From positions 1-51,700 of the forward strand of contig JAJDAD010000042.1 in assembly GCA_029262055.1 (NCBI GenBank): 51,700 nucleotides of DNA, given 5' to 3'. Below, in pieces: positions 16,003 to 24,750 of the stretch. Source of the stretch: Candidatus Zhuqueibacterota bacterium. Its GTDB lineage: Bacteria; Zhuqueibacterota; Zhuqueibacteria; Oceanimicrobiales; Oceanimicrobiaceae. Position 1 is the first letter of the stretch, and each line of letters opens with the position of its first letter. Under the pieces are notes generated by a model. The model saw nothing but the letters and a program-made list of their open reading frames with translations. It searched no databases and had not been told where the DNA came from. Made by a program: the position numbers and the translations under genes.

Positions 16003-16362
16003 TCAGGCAGTTCCCGCGTTTCCGTTCTTGTTGCCGGCCCGGTAAAACCTGATTTGGACTTTCTCCAGCGTTGCCAACCCTTCCTGAATGGCATCGTCGA
16101 TCAAGGGTAGAAAGGCCTCAATTTTTTCTTCGGTGTCAACAATTTCGATGACCAGCGGCAGGTCTTCAGACAAACGCAGAATCTTCGCCGTGTGAATGCG
16201 GCTGCTTGCGCCAAAGCCCTCGAGTCCCCGCAAAACCGTCGCCCCTGCCAACCCGTTTTCCCGCGCTCTTTGTACTATCCACTCGAACAACGGTTTTCCC
16301 TCATGTTTGTCGCTTTCTCCGATAAAAATACGCAGCAAATGCCCTTCTTTTGGCAGCATCAT
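16003..16362 (-). CDS. DUF190 protein (PII-like fold), FluC partner
   Basis: This 119-residue protein belongs to DUF190: KEGHLLRIFIGESDKHEGKPLFEWIV near the start, then GLAGATVLRGLEGFG, and an LPLVIEIVDTEEKIEAFLP stretch. The family has a ferredoxin-like PII fold and is frequently encoded beside CrcB/FluC fluoride channels, as here: it starts 13 bp after the fluC stop. A regulatory role for fluoride export or nucleotide sensing is presumed for the family, not shown. The start is one of two tandem ATG codons. Confidence 0.9.
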   Translation of the reverse strand: MMLPKEGHLLRIFIGESDKHEGKPLFEWIVQRARENGLAGATVLRGLEGFGASSRIHTAKILRLSEDLPLVIEIVDTEEKIEAFLPLIDDAIQEGLATLEKVQIRFYRAGNKNGNAGTA

Positions 16363-16375
16363 TTTTCAAGTTCCC

Positions 16376-16756
16376 TTAGAAAATGCGTGAGATGACATGC
16401 CCGAACCACACGGCGCTCAGACCGAAGAGCAAATGTAGCGCGATATTTAGCAGCAACTCCGCCAACTGACCATCGCGTGCAAGGTTGAAGGTCTCGTAGC
16501 CAAAGGTTGAGTAGGTGGTAAATGATCCCAGAAACCCGATAAACAACAACAAGCGGGTTTCCGGCGTGAGCAATTGTCTGGTTTCCACCAGGCCGTGCAA
16601 GAAACCGATGAGCAGGCAGCCACCCACATTTACCGCCAACGTCCCGACCGGTAGGGCGGAAGTCAGCGGGCTGAAACGATAGACCCAGCCGCTTACGAGA
16701 TAACGGGCAATGGCACCGGCAAAGCCGCCGGCGCCAACCAGTAAGAGTTTGAGCAT
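16376..16756 (-). CDS. crcB: Fluoride ion channel FluC/CrcB
   Basis: The 126-residue protein has four transmembrane helices and the conserved Fluc positions: GAGGFAGAIARY at residues 8-19, the pore asparagine in VNVGGCLLIGF, and GFLGSFTTYSTF with the phenylalanine/threonine track. Dual-topology dimers of this protein let fluoride leave the cytoplasm. A single full-length gene is present, so a homodimer is expected. I searched the 55 bp upstream for a fluoride riboswitch and found no match. The upstream membrane-protein gene and the downstream DUF190 gene read in the same direction and probably share a transcript. Confidence 0.94.
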   Translation of the reverse strand: MLKLLLVGAGGFAGAIARYLVSGWVYRFSPLTSALPVGTLAVNVGGCLLIGFLHGLVETRQLLTPETRLLLFIGFLGSFTTYSTFGYETFNLARDGQLAELLLNIALHLLFGLSAVWFGHVISRIF

Positions 16757-16811
16757 TCAGGTTTCCGGTTTGATTTGATGCGGTAACGGGATTCTTGGAG
16801 TTTGCGCAAGG

Positions 16812-17258
16812 TTAGGCCGCCTTGCGTCCAAACCACCAACCCAGCCCCATGCCGATCAGCAAAGCGACCGGGGCGAACAGGCCGGGCCCGATGATGAATT
16901 CCAGGCCATGCGGAAATCCGGGATAAACCCTGTGAGGCAGGAAGATCGGCCAGAACTGCAGATTTACCCAGACCAGGACGAGCACGACAGAGAGCAGGCC
17001 GGTCCAGGCCATGACGTTCCGGGTTTCCCGGCTGCCGCCGAAGCGACTGTGCAGCCACATGACAGCAAACAGCAGGACAATCGGGAAGAGTCCGGCCAGG
17101 CCACACAGCAGGAGGTTTGTCCGGCGGGCGGAGTATTGTTCCACGACTGCGGCCAGAGTCTCAGCCGCGGGCATTCCCTTTGCAAGAGCGCACAGAGAGA
17201 AGATCACTGGTGGAATGAGCAGCGGCAGCAGAATGCTGGTGGCAAGAAAGCGCGCCAT
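16812..17258 (-). CDS. Small membrane protein of unknown function
   Basis: The 148-residue protein has four probable transmembrane segments (roughly residues 5-28, 47-68, 78-98 and 118-143) with short, partly basic connecting loops, and ends in a basic WFGRKAA. I do not recognise the family. The ATG at 17258 is chosen because GGAG lies 9 nt upstream; a longer frame begins at 17285. It precedes fluC by 55 bp in the same direction, so a link with fluoride handling is possible but unproven. Confidence 0.75.
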   Translation of the reverse strand: MARFLATSILLPLLIPPVIFSLCALAKGMPAAETLAAVVEQYSARRTNLLLCGLAGLFPIVLLFAVMWLHSRFGGSRETRNVMAWTGLLSVVLVLVWVNLQFWPIFLPHRVYPGFPHGLEFIIGPGLFAPVALLIGMGLGWWFGRKAA

Positions 17259-17327
17259 AGAAATCAATCTCCGATAAAAGGGCAAGATGGCGCGCCAGGA
17301 GGCAAGACAGTTATCGCATACACTGTC

Positions 17328-18527
17328 CTACTCATGGCGCAGAGCCTCGATGACGTCTTCATTTGCCGCGCGCACGGCGGGGTACATGCCGGCGATGATT
17401 CCGATGCCGGCGCAAATCAGAAAACTATAGCCAATCCATAACCACGGCAAAATTAATTCCTGCCCGATTCTGATTTGATTAAATACAGTGCCGCCGATAA
17501 TGCCGAGCAATCCGCCGACCAAACCCAGAACCGTGGCCTCAGTCAAAAACTGCAGGATGATGAATATTTTTTTCGCGCCGATGGCTCTGCGAATACCGAT
17601 TTCGCGGGTACGTTCGGTGACGGAAACAAGCATCACGTTGGCGATACCGATGCCGCCCACAAACAGCGAAACCAATGCGATAACAATGATAAAATTGGCC
17701 AAGTCCTTGTTGGTGTCCTGAATGGCCGACAGGTAAAAGTCCTGCCGCCTGACCCGGAAATCGTTTTCCTGGTCCGGGCGCAAACGATGATTGCGGCGCA
17801 AAATGGTCTCGATGTCGAATAATGCTTCATCGTAGTCGGCAGGGGAACGGATTTGCGCCAGCATGCTCGACAAGTGTTCGACGCCGAAGAGCCGTTCCTG
17901 CGCAGTCGTCAAGGGGACAAAAACCTGATCGTCCGGATTTCCCCAGCCCTCACCTTTGGATCCCAAGACACCGATAACCTCAAAGTTCTTGGAATTGATT
18001 GTGATCGATGCACCGACCGGAGAAGATTCGGCAAACAACTCATCCCGGACCGTTGCGCCCAGAATGCAGACCCTGGCCCGTTGATTCAATTCACTGCTAT
18101 CAAAGTAGCGCCCGTCCACAATCTTGTCGTTGTTGACAAACAGGTAGGCGGGCGTGGCCCCGGATAGTTGTGTGTTCGTGTTCTTGTCACGGTACTCAAC
18201 GTTGCCACGTGCTGCATAAATGGGGACGGCGGATGTGATCACCGGTGAGGTTGCCACGATTTCGAGTGCGTCTGCACGCGTAAGGTTGACCACGTTGGCG
18301 CCGGTGCGCACGCCACGCCAATGGGATTGGCCGGGCCGGATACTCAGGACGTTGCTGCCAAGCGACTCAAGTCGCTCGTTGATCCGGCGTTGCGTGATTT
18401 CCCCGAGAACAACCACGTAGAGCACAGCGCCGATGCCGACTGCAATGCCTACCAGCGTCAGGATGGTGCGCAATGGATTGGACCTCAGGCTGTCGAGGGC
18501 CATCAAAATGTTTTCGAGTATCAGCAT
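17328..18527 (-). CDS. MacB/FtsX-type ABC transporter permease
   Basis: The 399-residue protein has the four-helix MacB architecture: a first transmembrane helix near residues 20-42 (SNPLRTILTLVGIAVGIGAV), a periplasmic MacB_PCD domain of about 230 residues, and three C-terminal helices in the FtsX domain with the conserved VTERTREIGIRRAIGA coupling-helix region. Such permeases act as mechanotransmission devices driving export of lipoproteins, peptides or drugs through an outer-membrane channel. The adaptor gene lies 33 bp upstream in the same direction. No ATP-binding subunit is fused or adjacent, so it must come from elsewhere. The start has no clear ribosome site. Confidence 0.92.
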   Translation of the reverse strand: MLILENILMALDSLRSNPLRTILTLVGIAVGIGAVLYVVVLGEITQRRINERLESLGSNVLSIRPGQSHWRGVRTGANVVNLTRADALEIVATSPVITSAVPIYAARGNVEYRDKNTNTQLSGATPAYLFVNNDKIVDGRYFDSSELNQRARVCILGATVRDELFAESSPVGASITINSKNFEVIGVLGSKGEGWGNPDDQVFVPLTTAQERLFGVEHLSSMLAQIRSPADYDEALFDIETILRRNHRLRPDQENDFRVRRQDFYLSAIQDTNKDLANFIIVIALVSLFVGGIGIANVMLVSVTERTREIGIRRAIGAKKIFIILQFLTEATVLGLVGGLLGIIGGTVFNQIRIGQELILPWLWIGYSFLICAGIGIIAGMYPAVRAANEDVIEALRHE

Positions 18528-18560
18528 GGATTGGTTTTGTTTGGCTACTACAGGCCGGCC

Positions 18561-19721
18561 CTAGGAGCCGAAGCTGCGGCTGCTCTTGATTCTACGCTCC
18601 CGGCGGTCGTTTTCGTCCTTCAATCTTGACTGGAGTGGTACGCCCAGAACGTCTCCTTCCTGCAGGCCTGACACGATTGTTGTTTCACGAAAGTTGGATT
18701 GGCCGATCTCGACTTTTTGCCGTACAAATTCGCCGCCCTGTTTCACCATGGCAAACCGTATGTTCGGTTTGGCTTTTGCGCGTCCGCGTTCCGGCACTTT
18801 CAGCGTAATGGCGGGAGCGAAGAGCACGTCTTCCTCCTCCACAACCGTGATTTCCACGTTCGCATTCATGCCGGATTTTAACTTGCGCGCGGTGTTTTCC
18901 ACTTCGACGACCACGTTGAAGAGCGTGACATTTTGTTCGACGACCGCTTCCGGTGCGATCCGGACGATCTTGCCGTTGAAGCGCAATTGCGGATACGCAT
19001 CGGCAATCACCGAAGCCGTTTGGCCCTCGACGATTTTTCCGATGTCGATTTCGTCGACACCGGCTTCAATGTAAACCGAGCGCATATCCGCGATGTCGGC
19101 GATAGGGGTGCCGCCGCTGACATTGCTCACGCCCGAGGCGATGATTTGCCCTTCTTCGACATATTTCTGCAGGATGACGCCCCCGATGGGTGCGCGCACC
19201 ACAGCTTCGCTGAGCCGTTCCTGCGCGCGTTCCAAAGCCGTGCGTGCCTGTATGACCTTGCCTTTGGCAACGGCGAGGTTGAGCTCTATTTCACCGAGTT
19301 CTTCTTCGGAAATGAGGCCTTTGGCATGAAGCTGGTTGCGGCGATCGAATGTATGCTGCGCCTGCTTTAATTCTGCTACTGCAATGTCGAGATTGGCTTG
19401 CGCCTGCTCTAGGTTTGCTTTCTCGTCCTTTTGGTCGAGCCGCGCGATCAGGCTACCTTTCTTGATCACATCACCTTCTTCTATGGGCAGCTCTTCGACT
19501 GTGCCGCTGGCCTTGGACTTTATCTCAACCCGGTCGATGGGCTTGACCTGACCAGTGGCTGAGACCGCAATCCTGAACATGCCGCGCTTGACCCGCATTT
19601 CTTTAAATTTGACCCTGCCATTTGGTAGTTCTGTAGAGGAGTCATTTCCGAAGACAAAAAAGGCAGCGAACACGGCCAGAATAATACCGCCGCCGACAAT
19701 CAGGGCTAATTTTCGATTCAT
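18561..19721 (-). CDS. MacA/HlyD-family periplasmic adaptor (membrane fusion protein)
   Basis: After an N-terminal membrane anchor (NRKLALIVGGGIILAVFAAFFVF) the 386-residue protein shows the adaptor series: a beta-barrel/lipoyl half (GQVKPIDRVEIKSKASGTVEELPIEEGDVIKKG), an alpha-helical hairpin of coiled coil near residues 90-170, the second lipoyl half (VRAPIGGVILQKYVEEGQII) and a C-terminal beta-barrel plus membrane-proximal domain. It would link the permease downstream to an outer-membrane channel. The ATG at 19721 places the anchor at the N-terminus; the frame runs open to 19859, but those 46 residues look non-coding. The pair of adaptor and permease forms an operon. Confidence 0.92.
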   Translation of the reverse strand: MNRKLALIVGGGIILAVFAAFFVFGNDSSTELPNGRVKFKEMRVKRGMFRIAVSATGQVKPIDRVEIKSKASGTVEELPIEEGDVIKKGSLIARLDQKDEKANLEQAQANLDIAVAELKQAQHTFDRRNQLHAKGLISEEELGEIELNLAVAKGKVIQARTALERAQERLSEAVVRAPIGGVILQKYVEEGQIIASGVSNVSGGTPIADIADMRSVYIEAGVDEIDIGKIVEGQTASVIADAYPQLRFNGKIVRIAPEAVVEQNVTLFNVVVEVENTARKLKSGMNANVEITVVEEEDVLFAPAITLKVPERGRAKAKPNIRFAMVKQGGEFVRQKVEIGQSNFRETTIVSGLQEGDVLGVPLQSRLKDENDRRERRIKSSRSFGS

Positions 19722-19862
19722 GTTAGTTTCTTCTGGACTCTCCGTTTTAGCTTTGACTATGTTAAGGACAATTTGATTTCCAAGCAAGGACGAAAATACC
19801 ACGAAAGAGGGCGGTCCTGCTGCCGGCCTGGTGGCAAAAGCGATTCCTGTTGCACGCACCTG

Positions 19863-20756
19863 TCAGGTGCTGGTTGCACCCGGCGGCTTGTCGACCGAAC
19901 CGGCTTTGGTTAGCTCTTCCGTTATTACTACCCGCATGGAGGTCGGCTTTCGACCCAGAAGCCATTCCAGGACCTTGCTGCTACCCCACAGCCCGTGTTT
20001 GTCGTAATAATGAAACATCTGCTTTAGGCAATCGCGCTTGAACTGCGGCAGTTCTTCAGCCCCGGTTAGCCGCATCCAGTCGGTCTGTGATTGACGGGTC
20101 AAGGCAATTGGAGTCCTGCTTACGGCGCTTAGCATTGCTATGATTTCTCGTACGGACAGGAAGGCGGGTCCGTTCAGTTCGTAGATCGCTCCAACGTGTC
20201 CTGGCGTGGTCAGGATCACGCTCGCCGCTTCTGCGACATCGGCCAGGTCCACAAAACTGAACTTTGCGTCCGGGCAATAGGGTAGACTATAGGTGCCAGC
20301 TGCGATTATTTCGGTTTGACTTTTTGAAATATTTTGTATATAAACAGACGGTTGCAGAATAGTATAGTCTAACCCTGATTCGATTAGAGACTCCTCGACC
20401 TTCAACTTGTTCCAATGATGCGGCATCGTTGACGTCTGGGGATGCAGCACGGAATGATAGACTATTCTGCGACAATCCGAAGACCGGGCTGCGGCGATAA
20501 TGAGGTCGCCGATTTTGCGTTCCTCCGGATGCATATTCGGGCAGATATGATAAAGAGCGTCCGCACCGTTAAGCGCAAGCTGCAGGTCTTCCGGGTTTAG
20601 CAGGCTCCCGACAACAACATCCCGCACTCCCAAACGATACATTGCTTCGGCAGAGGCGTTTTGGGAAACAAGTGCTCCTACCTCCGAGCCTCTGTTGATA
20701 AGGGACTGGATGACCGCTCTGCCAGTCTTTCCTGCGGCGCCTGTGACCAGAATCAT
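19863..20756 (-). CDS. NmrA-like NAD(P)-binding protein (atypical SDR)
   Basis: The N-terminus has the nucleotide-binding pattern VTGAAGKTGRAV of NmrA-like and NAD(P)H:quinone-type atypical short-chain dehydrogenases. The 297-residue chain continues with the usual alternation of strands and helices, including DVVVGSLLNPEDLQLALNGADALYH, VYHSVLHPQ and the DYTILQPSVYIQN segment. There is no YxxxK catalytic motif in the usual place, as in many NmrA members, which either sense the NAD(P) redox state or reduce small substrates. It is unrelated in function to the transporter genes downstream, from which 141 bp separate it. Confidence 0.88.
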   Translation of the reverse strand: MILVTGAAGKTGRAVIQSLINRGSEVGALVSQNASAEAMYRLGVRDVVVGSLLNPEDLQLALNGADALYHICPNMHPEERKIGDLIIAAARSSDCRRIVYHSVLHPQTSTMPHHWNKLKVEESLIESGLDYTILQPSVYIQNISKSQTEIIAAGTYSLPYCPDAKFSFVDLADVAEAASVILTTPGHVGAIYELNGPAFLSVREIIAMLSAVSRTPIALTRQSQTDWMRLTGAEELPQFKRDCLKQMFHYYDKHGLWGSSKVLEWLLGRKPTSMRVVITEELTKAGSVDKPPGATST

Positions 20757-21009
20757 GAAGCCTCCATTAAGTCAATATGAATCGTAGATTTGAGCGGACT
20801 TGTACTTTGGGCCCACTTGTTTCACGCTGAATCGTGCTGTGACGCCTAACATGAAGTCATTTGCCGGGCCGGAAGGACTATAGAATCAATGAATCGTCTT
20901 TGCTCACGTTATGCGACAAAATAAGTTTCAGACCGCTTGTGCTTTTGGGACCGGCTGCGATATTTGAACCTTCTTCATAACACGACCTGAAATTTAACGG
21001 ACCATTGCA

Positions 21010-21942
21010 ATGAACCTATTATTGTTGCTCTCTCTTCTTTTTGCGGCCAATAGCATATGGGCAAAGAACCCGCCTGTTACGGTATCCACCGGGACCATTC
21101 AAGCGCTGGACAATTTTGGGTCTGCGTTCGTTGCCCCTCGCAATATTCACGTGTGGCTCCCGGACGGCTACTCGGACAAGATGAAATATGATGTGCTCTA
21201 CATGCATGACGGCCAGATGTTGTTTGATGCCAACACCACCTGGAACAAGCAGGAGTGGGGTGCGGACGAGGTCGCGGGCAGACTGATCCGGGAAGGCAAG
21301 GTGCGCGAGTTTATTATAGTCGGTGTGTTCAATGGCGGAGCGTTGCGCCATTGCGAGTACTTCCCGCAAAAACCGATGGAGTCTCTGAGCCAATCCCGGC
21401 AAGACGACCTTTACCAGATGCGGAGAGGAGAAGACAATCCTCTGTTCGCGGCGACAGTACAATCAGACAACTATCTCAAATTCCTGGTAAAGGAGCTAAA
21501 GCCACATATCGACACAACCTATTCGGTGCGGACCGGAGCGGAGAGTACTTTCATCATGGGCTCCAGCATGGGCGGCCTGATTTCGCTTTATGCGATCAGT
21601 GAGTACCCTGGTGTTTTCGGGGGCGCGGCCTGCCTTTCGACCCACTGGCCCGGTGTAATGACAATGGATGACAATCCGGTCCCGGACGCATTCTACGCTT
21701 ACCTGAGGAACAACCTGCCTTCGCCGGACAATCACAAGATATATTTTGATCTGGGGGATGCCACCCTGGATGCCCTCTATCCGCCGTTGCAAACGGAAGT
21801 GGATCAAATCATGAAGTCGAAAGGGTATGGCGGGAAACAATGGGTCACGAGACGGTTTGCGGGCGATGAACATCATGAGAATGCCTGGAGGGCGAGGCTG
21901 CATATTCCACTCATATTTCTCCTCGGGGAGGACCAACGGTGA
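21010..21942 (+). CDS. Secreted esterase of the Fes/esterase-D alpha/beta-hydrolase family
   Basis: The protein has a signal peptide (MNLLLLLSLLFAANSIWA) and the putative-esterase fold: IHVWLPDGY and YDVLYMHDGQMLFD strands, the nucleophile elbow GSSMGG in FIMGSSMGGLISLY, an acidic DLGDATLD turn and a late DEHHENAW that supplies the histidine. Relatives hydrolyse siderophore esters, formylglutathione or polysaccharide-linked acyl groups; here the substrate is unknown. The gene overlaps the next one by 4 bp (GTGA), so translation is probably coupled to the PAS protein, an unusual pairing of a periplasmic enzyme with a cytoplasmic sensor. Confidence 0.88.
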   Translation: MNLLLLLSLLFAANSIWAKNPPVTVSTGTIQALDNFGSAFVAPRNIHVWLPDGYSDKMKYDVLYMHDGQMLFDANTTWNKQEWGADEVAGRLIREGKVREFIIVGVFNGGALRHCEYFPQKPMESLSQSRQDDLYQMRRGEDNPLFAATVQSDNYLKFLVKELKPHIDTTYSVRTGAESTFIMGSSMGGLISLYAISEYPGVFGGAACLSTHWPGVMTMDDNPVPDAFYAYLRNNLPSPDNHKIYFDLGDATLDALYPPLQTEVDQIMKSKGYGGKQWVTRRFAGDEHHENAWRARLHIPLIFLLGEDQR

Positions 21943-22553
21943 AGAAATCAAATGACTTTGAGGGTCTCAGGACGGAACTTCTCAGCAGGATTGTCGAATC
22001 AGGGCCGACGGCGATCCTGGTGGTCGACATGAGTGGAGTCATTGTTCTGAGCAACGCGCAAACAGAAAACTATTTCGGTTACTCCCGCCAGGAGTTGATC
22101 GGCAAACAAGTTGAGATACTCATTCCCCGGCGCCTCTGGGTCAGCCATCGCGCTCTTCGAGAAGGTTTCCAGCAAGCACCCGAGTCTAGAGCAATGGGTG
22201 TGGGTCGCGATCTATGTGCAGTCAGAAAGGATGGCAGTGACTTCCCCGTCGAAGTCGGGCTTAATCCAATCGACATAGACGGTGATGTCATGGTTCTGAC
22301 CACCATCGTCGACATAACCAAGCGCAAACAGCTTGAATGCGAACGAGAAAAACTTATCGCAGAGCTGGAAGATGCTCTTGCCAGAATAAAAACACTTAGT
22401 GGGTTACTGCCGATCTGCGCAGGATGCAAAAAAATCAGAGATGACAAGGGCTATTGGAACCAAATAGAAGAATATATCACAGAGCACTCTGATGCCATGT
22501 TTAGCCACAGCATCTGCCCGGACTGCCAGGTAGAGCTTTATGGTGATTTGTAG
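21939..22553 (+). CDS. PAS-domain sensor with four-cysteine C-terminal tail
   Basis: Residues 15-135 form a PAS domain with a PAC end (ESGPTAILVVDMSGVIVLSNAQTE, then VVDITKRKQLE-type ending). A short coiled linker leads to a C-terminal block containing C160-x2-C163 and C193-x2-C196 (LPICAGCKK, then HSICPDC), a tail found at the ends of many PAS and receiver proteins whose function I do not know to be described. The four cysteines suggest a metal or redox site. There is no kinase, GGDEF or DNA-binding domain. The GTG start at 21939 overlaps the esterase stop and has GGGGAG 9 nt upstream. It probably acts by protein contact, perhaps with the nearby hybrid kinase. Confidence 0.9.
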   Translation: MKKSNDFEGLRTELLSRIVESGPTAILVVDMSGVIVLSNAQTENYFGYSRQELIGKQVEILIPRRLWVSHRALREGFQQAPESRAMGVGRDLCAVRKDGSDFPVEVGLNPIDIDGDVMVLTTIVDITKRKQLECEREKLIAELEDALARIKTLSGLLPICAGCKKIRDDKGYWNQIEEYITEHSDAMFSHSICPDCQVELYGDL

Positions 22554-22602
22554 CCTGGCACCACGACGTCCGGCCTCCGCATTTAGACATCTCAAAGAAG
22601 AC

Positions 22603-22630
22603 AGTGCTTGCGCCGGCCGCCGCAAGCACT
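22603..22630. terminator. Hairpin between convergent PAS and kinase genes
   Basis: AGTGCTTGCG and CGCAAGCACT form a perfect 10-bp stem with an 8-nt loop 50 bp after the PAS stop. No T-run follows on either strand, so it may act as a weak bidirectional terminator or an mRNA-end stabiliser. Confidence 0.45.
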
Positions 22631-22686
22631 CCCTTGCTCCAGCTCATAGAATCTGTCCGTACCGGAAGCGCCCGCCCATCAGTAAA

Positions 22687-24750
22687 CTATGCCAACAACT
22701 GGGATACTGTCTCTCCCAACGTCTCCTGTGTGTACGGCTTTTGCAGGAGAGTCACGCCCGGATATTGGGCAGTGTCGATTTCAGCGTGGATGTCGTAGCC
22801 GGTGACAAAAATCACCGGGAGTGCCGGTGCGATTTCTCTAATCTGTGCGTACGTATCCGGGCCGCTTAAACCCGGCATGACCACATCGAGTATGACCAGG
22901 TCAAGTTTCTCAGTCCTGACATAATCAAGTGCCTGGTGCCCGTTATCGGCTTCCAGAACCGAGTAACCCTGTTTTTGCAGAATGTAGAAAGCCACCTTGC
23001 GGACGTTTTCGTTGTCGTCCACCACCAGGATCCTCCCGCCCATGCCATGAGCAGGCGGTTTTTCCGTGCTGGTACCTTCTGATTTTGGGCTCTGCCTCAC
23101 CGCCGGCAGGTAGACATGAAAGACCGTCCCGTCGCCCGGTTCGCTGCTGACGTCGATGCTGCCTTTATGTTGGTTGACGACACCGTAGACTACCGACAGC
23201 CCCAGCCCGGTATTCTTGGTTGCATCCTTGGTCGTAAAAAAAGGATCGAAAATATGCGGCAGAACGTCGCCGCCCATGCCTGTGCCCACATCCGCTACAG
23301 ATATTTTCACGAAGTTGCCATCCTGCAAGCGCTTACCTTGTCCGGGCGTATCCGGGCCACTCGCTCCTTGGAAAAGCGTTGCGGCTGAATTCGAGTTTTC
23401 CGTCGCAATCAGCAGCCTGCCGCCATTCGGCATTGCGTCCCGGGCGTTCACTGACAGATTCATAAATACCTCCTGCAATGCGCCAGGGTCAGCGAGGACA
23501 TGTTGTAGCCCTGTGTGCAGGCTGGTTTCAATCTTTATGTCATCAGGGACGACGCGCTCCAGCAACTGCACATGGGTCCTGACCACTTCGTTGACGTCTA
23601 CCAGGCGGGGCGCAGAATCATGTCGCCTGCTGAACGTCAGGAGTTGCCGCACCAGGTCACGCGCCTGCAGCGCGGCATCCTCGACATTCAACAAATCCTT
23701 GTAAGTGGCGTCGGTGGGCTTTGCCGCCTGCAGTCCAAACTCCGCGTTGCCGAGAATGACAGTCAGTAGATTGTTGAGATCGTGCGCGATTCCGCCACCC
23801 AGTCTCTGGATCGCTTCCATTTTGGTGGAATACAACAAGTGTTTTTGCAGAGACTGCCGGACGGAAATATCCTGAATGTGCAGCAGCAGAGCCAGGGTTT
23901 CATCATGGGAGAATTTCTTAGCCCGTACGTCCACCGGCACCTGGCCCTTATGCCGCGCCCCGGTCACTCCTTCGAACTGACCTTGTCCCTTTTTAAACAA
24001 ATCCTGAAAGTAGCGTAGCTTAAACTGGCCCTCCTCCGGCAGAATGAGTTCAAGGATGCTTTTCTGCAGAAGCATAGCACGACTCGCGCGGTACAGACGG
24101 CAGGCGGCCGGATTGGCATCGAGCAGACGTCCGTCCCGGTCGCAAACCAGAATGGCCGCAGGTGAACTCTGGAATAGATTTCGAAACCAGTTCTCATCGC
24201 GTCCATCCTGAGCCGCATCTACCCGGGTGGAATCGCTTTGGGATGTCTTTGGTGGAATGTCAGTATGTGGTTCAGCGGGCAGAGCTTCGCTGCCGGCTGC
24301 CGGAGAATCAGATTTGAGTTGAGCAAGCTCGGTCTGCAGGCTGTGCTTATCGGAGGTCAGTTGCGCCAGAATCGCGCGATGCACCTGCAACAGCATTTCC
24401 GTGCGTCCGGAGCGCCGGCCGAGGGCGGCGAAAGCGTGGGCACTCGCCTTACGGAAGGTGGCTTCAGGAATGTTTTGCCTGGCATCATAAATAATGACGC
24501 GCAGGTGCGGGTGCTCTTGCTTCAGTCGTCGCAGCAGGAGCAGGCCGTCGATATCCGGAAGTTCCAGGTTCATTGTTGCGATAGTGGCGTCACGCAGGCC
24601 GGCAGCGGCCAGTGCCTCCTGTCCGGACTGGCAGGAAATCGAGCTTATTCCTTCTTGTTGCAGCAGCCCCTCGATGGTTCGCAAGCGGCTAATATCTTCA
24701 TCGATTAGGATGATGGTGGGTTTAGAGCCGGCGTCCTGGGGCGAGGTCAA
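22687..24750 (-). CDS. Hybrid sensor histidine kinase with degenerate N-terminal receiver
   Basis: The 687-residue protein has five parts: an N-terminal receiver (11-125), a short coiled linker, a PAS domain (about 185-300), a HisKA dimerisation domain with the phosphohistidine H323 in GGGIAHDLNNLL, an ATPase domain with N, G1 and G2 boxes (DVGTGMGGDVLPHIFDPFFTTK and NTGLGLSVVYG), and a C-terminal receiver with intact phospho-acceptor in VILDVVMPGLSG. In the first receiver the acceptor position is N61 and the conserved lysine is missing, so it cannot be phosphorylated in the normal way. No transmembrane helix is seen, so it is cytoplasmic. The TTG start at 24750 is supported by AGGAGG 5 nt upstream. 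Confidence 0.93.
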   Translation of the reverse strand: MTSPQDAGSKPTIILIDEDISRLRTIEGLLQQEGISSISCQSGQEALAAAGLRDATIATMNLELPDIDGLLLLRRLKQEHPHLRVIIYDARQNIPEATFRKASAHAFAALGRRSGRTEMLLQVHRAILAQLTSDKHSLQTELAQLKSDSPAAGSEALPAEPHTDIPPKTSQSDSTRVDAAQDGRDENWFRNLFQSSPAAILVCDRDGRLLDANPAACRLYRASRAMLLQKSILELILPEEGQFKLRYFQDLFKKGQGQFEGVTGARHKGQVPVDVRAKKFSHDETLALLLHIQDISVRQSLQKHLLYSTKMEAIQRLGGGIAHDLNNLLTVILGNAEFGLQAAKPTDATYKDLLNVEDAALQARDLVRQLLTFSRRHDSAPRLVDVNEVVRTHVQLLERVVPDDIKIETSLHTGLQHVLADPGALQEVFMNLSVNARDAMPNGGRLLIATENSNSAATLFQGASGPDTPGQGKRLQDGNFVKISVADVGTGMGGDVLPHIFDPFFTTKDATKNTGLGLSVVYGVVNQHKGSIDVSSEPGDGTVFHVYLPAVRQSPKSEGTSTEKPPAHGMGGRILVVDDNENVRKVAFYILQKQGYSVLEADNGHQALDYVRTEKLDLVILDVVMPGLSGPDTYAQIREIAPALPVIFVTGYDIHAEIDTAQYPGVTLLQKPYTQETLGETVSQLLA

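Noticed and set aside
16757-16811. Fluoride riboswitch before fluC
   Set aside because: The leader is only 55 bp and I see no match to the conserved riboswitch core.
20844-20914. GCCTAAC ... GTTATGC pair resembling an integron attC site
   Set aside because: The two core boxes are not fully complementary and the inner L boxes do not pair convincingly; no integron integrase or cassette genes are nearby.
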